A program made the position numbers and the translations under genes. From contig CABRZL010000020.1 of the NCBI GenBank assembly GCA_902475435.1, positions 1-30,385 of the forward strand: 30,385 nucleotides of DNA. The letters run 5' to 3'. Origin of the DNA: an uncultured Eubacteriales bacterium (GTDB taxonomy: Bacteria; Bacillota; Clostridia; Oscillospirales; Oscillospiraceae). Positions 1 through 6,055 of this stretch are shown here, in pieces (the first letter of the stretch is position 1; every line of letters begins with the position of its first letter). The notes beneath the pieces were generated by a model that was not told the origin of the DNA, ran no database searches, and saw only the letters and a list, made by a program, of their open reading frames with translations.

Positions 1-134
1 AGAGCATTCCAATAGTCCCCGCGCTGTTCATCCGGTACAGTTTCCAATAGACTAAGCAAGTAGCATTGAGTAGCAAAATCCTCATTGATTAACTCTAGTT
101 CATTAAAATTATCAGAAGAACAAATAAAACTCAT
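1..134 (-). CDS. Partial hypothetical protein, cut by the window's left edge
   Basis: An open frame of 44 codons runs leftward from an ATG at 134 to the window edge with no stop. The ATG is preceded by a textbook GGAGGT site with a 6-nt spacer, and a good promoter lies further upstream. The visible N-terminus is acidic and begins MSFICSSDNFNELELINED. I do not recognise the family. The gene is AT-rich and divergent from the XRE repressor at 306, so the pair resembles a repressor with the gene it controls in a small mobile element. The 3' end is outside the window, so length and function cannot be judged. Confidence 0.62.
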   Translation of the reverse strand, partial: MSFICSSDNFNELELINEDFATQCYLLSLLETVPDEQRGDYWNA

Positions 135-178
135 TGTATTACCTCCAAAAAATCAACAAATAATTAAAATCTACAAAT

Positions 179-207
179 AGTTTATCACATAATAATTTTA
201 ATGTCAA
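179..207 (-). promoter_or_regulatory. Promoter for the left-edge partial gene
   Basis: On the minus strand TTGACA (207-202) and TAAACT (184-179) are separated by exactly 17 bases, a near-consensus housekeeping promoter about 45 nt upstream of the ATG at 134. It lies back to back with the promoter of the XRE gene. Confidence 0.6.
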
Positions 208-211
208 CAAT

Positions 212-227
212 TAGTTAATATCAACTA
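212..227. repeat. Inverted repeat between divergent promoters, candidate operator
   Basis: TAGTT (212-216) and AACTA (223-227) form an inverted repeat separated by 6 bases, just upstream of the -35 of the leftward promoter and upstream of the rightward one. Its position between two divergent genes, one an XRE-type DNA-binding protein, suggests a repressor site. This is inference from position. Short AT-rich dyads also arise by chance. Confidence 0.3.
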
Positions 228-247
228 GTTATAAAAATATTTACTGC

Positions 248-276
248 TTGCAAAATATTATAAAATAGTATAGAAT
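248..276 (+). promoter_or_regulatory. Promoter for the XRE regulator
   Basis: TTGCAA (248-253) and TAGAAT (271-276) lie 17 bases apart, about 30 nt upstream of the GTG start at 306. The same TTGCAA-17-TAGAAT pair occurs in front of the AraC gene at 4311. Confidence 0.5.
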
Positions 277-305
277 CAAAGAAAAAGAAACAAGGAGGGA
301 ACAAG

Positions 306-752
306 GTGAACAACAAGCTAGATCCCTATGAATGCCAATTCACAATTGAAGAGAGAAAGAGAATTACAGCCCATACTCTACAAGAACTAAGAAAAGAAAA
401 GGGATATTCACAAAAAGAAGTAGCTGACTATATACAGATCAAACCAGCTACGTTTAACACATATGAAACAGGAAGAACCGAACCGCCCATTGAAATTTTA
501 GTACGACTTTCGTACTTATATCAAATACCAATTGATTACATCGTACAGAAAGGAAGATTATATAAAACCTCTACAAATTTAAATGAACTATTAAATGAAT
601 ATAAAAAGGAACTAAAAGAAACCGAAAAATATATAAATAGTGACCCAAGCAAAATTGCAATAAAAGAAATGTTAGAAAAAATGATAGAACAACTTACAAT
701 CCTAAATGAAAAAGAAGAAATTAAAGATTCTATAAACAGTGACACAAAATAA
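306..752 (+). CDS. XRE/Cro-CI family transcriptional regulator
   Basis: A 148-residue DNA-binding regulator. Residues about 25-80 form a classic five-helix HTH_3 domain: LRKEKGYSQKEVADYI is helices 1-2, followed by the recognition-helix region IKPATFNTYETG and then PIEILVRLSYLYQIP. Residues 90-148 are Lys/Glu-rich and probably a coiled-coil dimerisation tail. There is no membrane segment or peptidase domain. The start is GTG, set by an AAGGAGG site at 292-298 with a 7-nt spacer. Base composition is far more AT-rich than the genes from 1043 onward, which suggests transfer. It is divergent from the partial gene at 1-134, so it may autoregulate and repress that gene. The HTH call is secure; the target is unknown. 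Confidence 0.85.
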   Translation: MNNKLDPYECQFTIEERKRITAHTLQELRKEKGYSQKEVADYIQIKPATFNTYETGRTEPPIEILVRLSYLYQIPIDYIVQKGRLYKTSTNLNELLNEYKKELKETEKYINSDPSKIAIKEMLEKMIEQLTILNEKEEIKDSINSDTK

Positions 753-755
753 AAA

Positions 756-795
756 CCCCCGTTTTGTGAAAAGAATGAAAATCACAAAACGGGGG
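756..795. terminator. Strong hairpin after the XRE gene
   Basis: A perfect 13-bp stem pairs CCCCCGTTTTGTG (756-768) with CACAAAACGGGGG (783-795), with a 14-nt loop, directly after the XRE stop. On the plus strand the bases that follow are only mildly T-rich. On the minus strand the stem is followed by TTTTTATTTT, so it ends leftward transcription better than rightward. Confidence 0.65.
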
Positions 796-863
796 AATAT
801 TGAACTTTTTCATATATTTTTGGTAAATTCAACAAAAGGCAAAGTTGTATAAAATGACGAAAA

Positions 864-894
864 CCCCGAAACCGTTGCAGTTTCAGGGTTTTTT
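864..894. terminator. Bidirectional terminator between XRE gene and tRNA-Val
   Basis: CCCGAAAC pairs with GTTTCAGGG (stem 864-872/880-888, with one G-U-type position) around a 7-nt loop. It is followed by six T on the plus strand. On the minus strand it is followed by TTTTCG, just past the 3' end of tRNA-Val. It therefore serves both the rightward XRE gene and the leftward tRNA. Confidence 0.7.
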
Positions 895-897
895 GTA

Positions 898-973
898 TGG
901 TGGACGATAACGGACTCGAACCGCTGACCCTGCGCACGTCAAGCGCATGCTCTACCAGCTGAGCTAATCGTCC
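898..973 (-). tRNA. tRNA-Val (anticodon GAC)
   Basis: The minus strand folds into a complete 76-nt cloverleaf. The 7-bp acceptor stem is GGACGAT/ATCGTCC, the D stem GCTC/GAGC, the anticodon stem TGCGC/GCGCA with loop TTGACGT (anticodon GAC), and the T arm has loop TTCGAGT. The discriminator is A and the CCA end is encoded (898-900). Its 3' end points toward the AT-rich block at 1-890, the usual orientation for an element integrated at a tRNA gene. Confidence 0.96.
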
Positions 974-1042
974 AGAAACGAAGATTATTATATCATGAAT
1001 TGTAGAAAAGTCAAGTTGTTTTGCAAAAAAACCGGCAGATTT

Positions 1043-1933
1043 TTAGGTTTCATCCTTTTTCCTGTGGATGCTCAGCAGGGCTAACGCGGCCAGAACCAGA
1101 ACCATGCCAACTATGGCGGAAGGCGTTGGACTTTCCGCGTAGACGATAAACCCGAGCAGCGTAGCGACCACGGGCTCTACCGAGGCCATGACGGAGGCCG
1201 GGCCATTTTCCACATAGGAAAGCCCGGTGGTGTACAGCAAATAGGGCAGGACCGTAGTGACAATGCAGTATAAGATGAGGAAGCCGAACAGCGGAAGACC
1301 ATACTGGGAAAATTCCACAGCAATGACAGAGAAGTCCGTGAGAAAAGCGCCGCCGATCGCGGCAAAGAGAAAGGTATAATTGGTGATGGTAATACTGCTA
1401 AGGCCCTGGTTGAGACTGAAGCGGGAGAAGATGCTGTAAAGGGCGTAACCAAAACCGGAACCCAGCCCAAGCAAAAGGCCGCTCAGGGACAAGGAGGCGG
1501 TGGCAGAGCCTATGCCGCTGACCAGACAGCAGCCCAGGAATGCCAGGCACAGCGCTGATATTTTTTGGGTGGTTAATGTTTCTCGGAACAGGATCAGACT
1601 CATGAGCATCACAAAAATAGGAGCAGTATAGAGTAAGATGGCCGCAGCCGAGAGATTCATTCGTGCAATGGTAGAAAAGTAGCAGAAATTGAAAAAAACG
1701 ATACTGAAGATGCCGGAACCGGCCAACGGCCAGAGGTTCTTGGGGCGGATCTTCAGAAGATGGCGATCTTTGAGCGCGGTGCATGGGAACAAAATCAGCG
1801 CTGCAAGGATGCTTCTGACCTCAACAATCTCCATGGCAGAAAGGCCCATGGTATTTAAATGACGAACAAAAAGCCCCATTGTGCCCCAGAGGCAGGCGGC
1901 AAGAATAATCAGCAGTGGTGCAAACCGTTTCAT
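1043..1933 (-). CDS. EamA/DMT-family transporter (RhaT/YdcZ-like exporter)
   Basis: A 296-residue, very hydrophobic protein with about ten membrane helices arranged as two EamA repeats. The family exports small metabolites or amino acids, and substrates cannot be read from sequence. The N-terminus (LLIILAACLWGTMGLFVRHL) carries the typical WG motif after helix 1. The second repeat begins near SLSGLLLGLGSGFGYALYS, and the C-terminus is a short Lys-rich cytoplasmic tail (HRKKDE). The ATG at 1933 is chosen because GGAGG lies 8 nt upstream; the longer frame would need a TTG overlapping that site. It follows the reductase gene on the same strand but has its own promoter, and a hairpin lies between them, so it is probably a separate unit. 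Confidence 0.85.
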   Translation of the reverse strand: MKRFAPLLIILAACLWGTMGLFVRHLNTMGLSAMEIVEVRSILAALILFPCTALKDRHLLKIRPKNLWPLAGSGIFSIVFFNFCYFSTIARMNLSAAAILLYTAPIFVMLMSLILFRETLTTQKISALCLAFLGCCLVSGIGSATASLSLSGLLLGLGSGFGYALYSIFSRFSLNQGLSSITITNYTFLFAAIGGAFLTDFSVIAVEFSQYGLPLFGFLILYCIVTTVLPYLLYTTGLSYVENGPASVMASVEPVVATLLGFIVYAESPTPSAIVGMVLVLAALALLSIHRKKDET

Positions 1934-1954
1934 GGAATCAACCTCCAACTACTC

Positions 1955-1983
1955 ATTTTACACGCTGTCGGCATATTGTGCAA
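1955..1983 (-). promoter_or_regulatory. Promoter for the EamA transporter
   Basis: Minus-strand TTGCAC (1983-1978) and TAAAAT (1960-1955) are 17 bases apart, about 22 nt upstream of the ATG at 1933. Confidence 0.6.
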
Positions 1984-2042
1984 TCTGCATTCAACATAAA
2001 TTCTCAAAAGTGCGGGCGCTTTTCTCAGCATATCATGCAAAT

Positions 2043-2066
2043 CGGGGTATGGTTTCCCATACCCCG
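2043..2066 (-). terminator. Hairpin after the flavin reductase gene
   Basis: A perfect 10-bp stem CGGGGTATGG/CCATACCCCG with a TTTC loop lies about 40 nt past the reductase stop. On the minus strand the tail (ATTTGCATG) is a poor T-tract. On the plus strand it is followed by a TTTTT run. It may be a weak terminator or an RNA-stabilising hairpin. Confidence 0.5.
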
Positions 2067-2107
2067 TGCGTTTTTGGACCGAGTTTGAACAATATGGAAT
2101 GATTTGG

Positions 2108-4126
2108 CTAGATCCGCATGGCCAGAGCATAGGCGTCCCGGATTGCGTTTCGCATATTTCCGTTTTGACGACAGTCGCCGATCATGTAGAATTCCTTAGC
2201 GCAGTCCCGGAAGGCAATCGCAGCGTCACTGTTGGGCTCCATGCCGCCGCAGGCAACTACATCGTCGCAGTCTACGGTGCAGGTGGTGCCTTTGCGGTCG
2301 ATATATGTGACTCGTCCCGGTTCAATCTTTATGGTTTTTGCTTTTTTGATGGCCTGAACACCCATGCTCTCTGCCTTGGCGTTCATATATCCGATGGAAC
2401 GGATTGGGTTGAGGTCATAGGCCAGACGGCCCTGCCGGCTGATTTCCACTACTTCGTGGCCGCACTCGGCCAGATAGCAGGCCGCCTCCGCCGCCACAGA
2501 GCTTCCGCCGATGACAACGACCTTTTTCCCCAGTTTTTCCTGCTGACCATAGATATTGACGCCGTTCCAGTCCGTACATTCCGCGCCTTCAATGGGAGGC
2601 TTTTTGGGGGTGGAACCGGTAGCAGCCACCACCACATCAAAGTTTTCCGCAGCAATCATCTCAGGCGTTGCCTTTGTGTTCAGCCGCACCTGGATGCCTT
2701 TGCGGTTGACCTGATTCCGAAGGAAGTCCAGGTATCGTTTCAGTTCCCATTTGAATTCGGGATACTCTGAAGTCTTGATCTGTCCGCCCAAGGCGTCGGT
2801 CTGCTCAAAGATTACGGGGGTATGTCCGCGTTCCTTGAGCCACATGGCGCACTTGATGGCCCCGGGGCCGCCGCCGATCAGGGCGATTTTCTTCTGTTTT
2901 GTAATGGGTTCCATGAGACGCTTGACCCGGTGTTCCATGCCGATTTCAGGATTGATGGTACAGTGACTCATCCAGTCGCCGGTGGAGGAAGTACCCCGGC
3001 AGCAGTGACATTCGATGCATGGATTCAAATCCTCACCATTGCCGTCCCGGAGGATTTCGCCCAAATGTTCGTTGCAGATAAACAGATGGCCTGGGGCCAC
3101 CAGATCTGCAGCGCCGGAGGCAATCACCTGGTTGAGAGAATCCAGATCCTTGTAATAGGTACTGATGGCGATTGGCGTTTTCACGCCCCGTGCTTTCAGT
3201 CCCTTGGACAGCTCTGCGGATTCACATACAGTGACCTTTTCATGATCGGGATGACGGCCCCGGACCTGCAGCAGGTCGATATAGGGGTCAATGCGTTTTA
3301 GAAACTCGGCCGCCTCATCCATATCCATGCCATCCGGACCGATGTTAGGGGCGTTGACAACCAGCAGATAGCTTTCCCCCATGGCTTTGCGGAGGGCCTG
3401 AATCACTTCAACGGGGAACCGAATGCGGTTCTCAAAGCTGCCGCCGTATTCGTCGGTGCGCCAGTTGGAGGACGGAACTAAAAACTTTCCGATATTAAAA
3501 TTGTGGCAAAAATCGAACATGCCGCCGTCAAAGTTCAGGTTTTTATAGGCTTGAGCATGTTGAATATGTACTTTGATATATTCGTCCATATCTTTCCGGG
3601 TCATCATCCGCGCGCCGGCCATGGGGCGGCCGGGAGCGCCGGAAACACCAGCCTCCATTGGCTTGATGCCGGGGGCGGCGGTGACCTCGTCCTCGTCATC
3701 CTTAGAAATCATGGCAAAGGGATTCACGGGTTCGCCGTAGGGGGAGGGGACGTCAGGATCGTTGACCTGAAGCGGCATCCGGTTATCCAGATTCAGCTCC
3801 GGTGTGATATAGCTGCCATAGTAGTGAACCATCTCCGCCATAAACGTAAAACCGTTCTGGGCACCGATGTCGTCGATATCATACATGGCAAAATGTCCGC
3901 AGTCTGCGGGCATTTTACGCTGGTCCGGATTGGTCAGATCCTGCATCAGCAGGATGGACGCGCCGTTTTTTGCTCTGGAGGCATAGTAGGTAACCACCGG
4001 GTCGTCCGGAAACAGCTGATTTGCCTGCAAAAAATGGGGCTGGGCCACCGGATAGAGCAGCCGGGATTTGAGGGTTTTATCCCGGAGCCGCAGCGGAGCA
4101 GTCAGGGCGGAATAGCGATTGGACAT
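2108..4126 (-). CDS. NADH:flavin oxidoreductase, 2,4-dienoyl-CoA reductase-type, atypical active site
   Basis: A 672-residue flavin/Fe-S ene-reductase. Residues 1-365 form an old-yellow-enzyme TIM barrel with the conserved WRTDEYGGSFENRIRF (222-237). A cysteine cluster for a 4Fe-4S centre follows (C370, C373, C375, C376, C389). Two dinucleotide-binding folds come next, ALIGGGPGAIKCA from 415 and VVVIGGSSVAAEAA from 536. This is the architecture of FadH, BaiCD/BaiH and gut cinnamate- or steroid-reducing enzymes, so it probably reduces a C=C bond of an unidentified organic acceptor with NAD(P)H. Phe210 replaces the usual catalytic Tyr. The third cysteine is one residue earlier than in FadH, although the first-to-last spacing is kept. 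The start at 4126 is set by AAGGAG 8 nt upstream. It is divergent from the AraC gene, its likely regulator. Substrate unknown. Confidence 0.85.
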   Translation of the reverse strand: MSNRYSALTAPLRLRDKTLKSRLLYPVAQPHFLQANQLFPDDPVVTYYASRAKNGASILLMQDLTNPDQRKMPADCGHFAMYDIDDIGAQNGFTFMAEMVHYYGSYITPELNLDNRMPLQVNDPDVPSPYGEPVNPFAMISKDDEDEVTAAPGIKPMEAGVSGAPGRPMAGARMMTRKDMDEYIKVHIQHAQAYKNLNFDGGMFDFCHNFNIGKFLVPSSNWRTDEYGGSFENRIRFPVEVIQALRKAMGESYLLVVNAPNIGPDGMDMDEAAEFLKRIDPYIDLLQVRGRHPDHEKVTVCESAELSKGLKARGVKTPIAISTYYKDLDSLNQVIASGAADLVAPGHLFICNEHLGEILRDGNGEDLNPCIECHCCRGTSSTGDWMSHCTINPEIGMEHRVKRLMEPITKQKKIALIGGGPGAIKCAMWLKERGHTPVIFEQTDALGGQIKTSEYPEFKWELKRYLDFLRNQVNRKGIQVRLNTKATPEMIAAENFDVVVAATGSTPKKPPIEGAECTDWNGVNIYGQQEKLGKKVVVIGGSSVAAEAACYLAECGHEVVEISRQGRLAYDLNPIRSIGYMNAKAESMGVQAIKKAKTIKIEPGRVTYIDRKGTTCTVDCDDVVACGGMEPNSDAAIAFRDCAKEFYMIGDCRQNGNMRNAIRDAYALAMRI

Positions 4127-4169
4127 AACATAGACTCCTTCCTCAGAATGGTTTGAATTCGATAGATTC

Positions 4170-4198
4170 AGTGTAGCACACCCGCTGCGCCTTCGCAA
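4170..4198 (-). promoter_or_regulatory. Promoter for the flavin reductase
   Basis: Minus-strand TTGCGA (4198-4193) and TACACT (4175-4170) are separated by 17 bases, about 44 nt upstream of the ATG at 4126. It is back to back with the AraC promoter. An inverted pair TGTGC/GCACA (4229-4233, 4250-4254) lies between them as a possible operator. Confidence 0.5.
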
Positions 4199-4255
4199 GA
4201 AGCGCCTTGTGCCCTGTTGGTCAAATCGTGTGCTTTTTGGAATGGAAATGCACAA

Positions 4256-4284
4256 TTGCAAAACGATATCCTTTTTGATAGAAT
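4256..4284 (+). promoter_or_regulatory. Promoter for the AraC-family regulator
   Basis: TTGCAA (4256-4261) and TAGAAT (4279-4284) are exactly 17 bases apart, about 27 nt upstream of the ATG at 4311. Confidence 0.6.
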
Positions 4285-4310
4285 GAGACAGAAGAAAGAA
4301 GGGATGCCCC

Positions 4311-5759
4311 ATGAAGAAACAATCAGAGTCCGGACGGATCCCGGAAAGGGAAACTGTAACAACCATTTGCGCTGTTGCATTGGCGTTATGGGGATGTTTG
4401 ACTGTGGCATCTACGGTGCTGCGGCCGTGGATTGGCGGTATCGTTGCAGGTGTTGGCGTTTTAGGCGGAGCATGGGCGGTAAGTGCCTTTTATGGAAAAG
4501 TGCTTCGGACGAATCGGGAGCTGGATCGGGCCTGCCGTACGCGGTTATTGGAAAAATATCTCGGAGGGGATGTTCCGCCGGAAGGGGATTTGACGGAGGC
4601 GATGCCCGGCGTCGCAAGCAATTATTTTGCAGTGGCTGCAATCCAGTGCATTGATTTTTCAGGGTATTTGCCCCAGTGCGAGGACGAGCATATTCCTCCC
4701 ACTGATTTTTTACAGGTGGATACCTGGATACGGGAAGCGGTTTCCAACCGTCTGAGAGGGGTGAGTCTGCCCTATTTTGTTCCCATGACTGACGGAATGG
4801 AGGTTCTCATCAATGTGACGGGTCTGGACGAATCAGATCTGGATGCTTCATCCCGGCATAAGGTGGAAGAAATCTGCGAAGCGCTGAGTCTGGCGTCGCA
4901 GGACCTACAGGAACATGGCCTGATTTGCGGAGCAGTGGTGAGCACTGTGTATTATGGACGTGAAAATATCGTTCGAGCGCGGAAAGAGGCCATGGAGCTG
5001 ACCTCCTATGCCGAGCTGATGGGAGACAGCAGTCCGGTAAAAAATGCGTACAATCAGGCAGAGAACCCCATAGAGCTCAGCGATAAGCTTCTGCGGATGG
5101 AGCTTGAAAAGCGGTTTATGCAGTCGGTTACCAACAGAAATTATGAACAGTTGGAAAAAACCATGGACAGTTTTGTAGATTTGGAGCTGAGGACAGCGTC
5201 CCGCTATCCCGATTTGCTGAAGAACCGGCTGGTCATGCATATGGAGCAGATGCTCTCGGCATTTTCGATTTCCGTGGTGGACTATGAGGCGGAGGAGGCC
5301 GAAGTGGTGGCGCAGTTTCGGCTGCTGATGGATATGACGTCGGCTCAGCAGCTTCGACAGCAGTGCACGGTTTTGATTCGTACGCTTCGTGCTTATGAGG
5401 AATCGGAGCAGCGGCAGAAATCGGACAAGGTGACCAAAGCGCTGGAGTATATCGGCGAACATTTTGACGATCCGGGAATCTGCGCGGAGAAAATCGGCGA
5501 TGCGCTTGGCGTCAGCGCTTCCTATGTCAGCAGGATTTTGAAGCAAAATACGGGGCTGGGTGTGGTAGATCATATCCATGGAGCGCGGCTCCAAAAGGCA
5601 AAGGCGCTTTTGGAAGAGACAGAATTGTCGCTGGATGAGATTGCGCATCAGGTTGGATTTTCCAGCCGGTTTACGCTGACGCGGTCGTTTAAACGCTATG
5701 AGGAGATGACCCCCGGCGCATGGCGAGAGGCCCATGGCGGTTCGGGCGAACACAGCTGA
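4311..5759 (+). CDS. Membrane-anchored AraC/XylS-family transcriptional regulator
   Basis: A 482-residue regulator. Residues 17-38 and 41-60 are two closely spaced hydrophobic segments with almost no loop between them, so the large extracellular sensor usual in such proteins is absent. Residues about 100-245 resemble the degenerate cyclase-like middle domain of YesN-type AraC proteins (VLINVTGLDESDLD; the segment ending RKEAMELTSYAELMG). A helical region follows. Residues 373-478 are the double-HTH DNA-binding domain: first HTH ICAEKIGDALGVSASYVSRI, second HTH LSLDEIAHQVGFSSRF, then MTPGAWR. The start is set by AGAAGGGA 6 nt upstream. It is divergent from the flavin reductase, which it probably controls, perhaps sensing that enzyme's substrate or membrane state. 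The ligand is unknown. Confidence 0.85.
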   Translation: MKKQSESGRIPERETVTTICAVALALWGCLTVASTVLRPWIGGIVAGVGVLGGAWAVSAFYGKVLRTNRELDRACRTRLLEKYLGGDVPPEGDLTEAMPGVASNYFAVAAIQCIDFSGYLPQCEDEHIPPTDFLQVDTWIREAVSNRLRGVSLPYFVPMTDGMEVLINVTGLDESDLDASSRHKVEEICEALSLASQDLQEHGLICGAVVSTVYYGRENIVRARKEAMELTSYAELMGDSSPVKNAYNQAENPIELSDKLLRMELEKRFMQSVTNRNYEQLEKTMDSFVDLELRTASRYPDLLKNRLVMHMEQMLSAFSISVVDYEAEEAEVVAQFRLLMDMTSAQQLRQQCTVLIRTLRAYEESEQRQKSDKVTKALEYIGEHFDDPGICAEKIGDALGVSASYVSRILKQNTGLGVVDHIHGARLQKAKALLEETELSLDEIAHQVGFSSRFTLTRSFKRYEEMTPGAWREAHGGSGEHS

Positions 5760-5766
5760 AATTGTG

Positions 5767-5800
5767 CGGAGACACTCCCGTTGCGGAAGCGTCTCCGTTT
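5767..5800 (+). terminator. Probable terminator of the AraC gene
   Basis: CGGAGAC (5767-5773) pairs with GTCTCCG (5791-5797). Most of the interior can pair too (ACTCCCG with CGGAAGC), giving a long imperfect hairpin starting 7 nt after the stop codon, followed by TTTGCTATAAAAATTCC. Confidence 0.5.
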
Positions 5801-5821
5801 GCTATAAAAATTCCGTTTTGC

Positions 5822-5846
5822 CGAAAAAGTCACCTGGCCTTTTTCG
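5822..5846 (-). terminator. Second hairpin downstream of the feo operon
   Basis: CGAAAAAG (5822-5829) and CTTTTTCG (5839-5846) form an 8-bp stem with a 9-nt loop. Read leftward it comes after the stronger hairpin at 5859-5882 and is followed by GCAAAACGGAATTTTTATA, so it may help stop feo transcription. Confidence 0.35.
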
Positions 5847-5858
5847 ACAGATTAAGAT

Positions 5859-5882
5859 GCTCCCACACGTTTGTGTGGGAGC
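5859..5882 (-). terminator. Hairpin directly after the Feo-associated gene
   Basis: A perfect 10-bp stem GCTCCCACAC/GTGTGGGAGC with a GTTT loop starts 5 nt past the stop of the small Cys-rich gene. The minus-strand tail (ATCTTAATCT) is only loosely T-rich. It lies between convergent genes and may act in both directions. Confidence 0.5.
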
Positions 5883-5887
5883 GTTTG

Positions 5888-6046
5888 CTATTTGTGGTTG
5901 TGGCAGCCTTGGCATTTTTTGCAGCTGCTGCAGCAGGATTTTCCTGTTACACCACAGCCACAGGTTCCATGGCGCAGGAGATAGACAACCGCGAGAATAC
6001 CCCACAAAATGACTGCGCCGAGCAAAATAACACTTAAAATATCCAT
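5888..6046 (-). CDS. FeoB-associated Cys-rich membrane protein
   Basis: A 52-residue protein with one N-terminal membrane helix (about residues 4-23, LSVILLGAVILWGILAVVYL) and a cytoplasmic-type tail rich in Cys and His (Cys at 29, 31, 38, 39, 42, 45, 48; sequence ends CHNHK). This matches the small FeoB-associated protein family found directly after feoB in Bacillota, proposed to act as a metal-binding partner of the Fe(II) permease. The ATG at 6046 has an ideal AGGAGG site that overlaps the stop codon of feoB, so the two are translationally coupled. The last codons lie within a CGTTTGCTAT sequence repeated at 5796-5805. The biochemical role is inferred from family and context. Confidence 0.9.
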   Translation of the reverse strand: MDILSVILLGAVILWGILAVVYLLRHGTCGCGVTGKSCCSSCKKCQGCHNHK

Positions 6047-6055
6047 GGGTACCTC

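Noticed and set aside
2066..2770. 234-codon plus-strand frame and similar long plus-strand frames inside the flavin reductase, feoB and ftsH genes
   Set aside because: They are antisense to genes with clear domains and lack ribosome sites. They reflect codon bias on the opposite strand.
4127..4366. 80-residue N-terminal extension of the flavin reductase
   Set aside because: It would run back across the reductase promoter and the AraC promoter and has no family similarity. AAGGAG before the ATG at 4126 gives the normal start.
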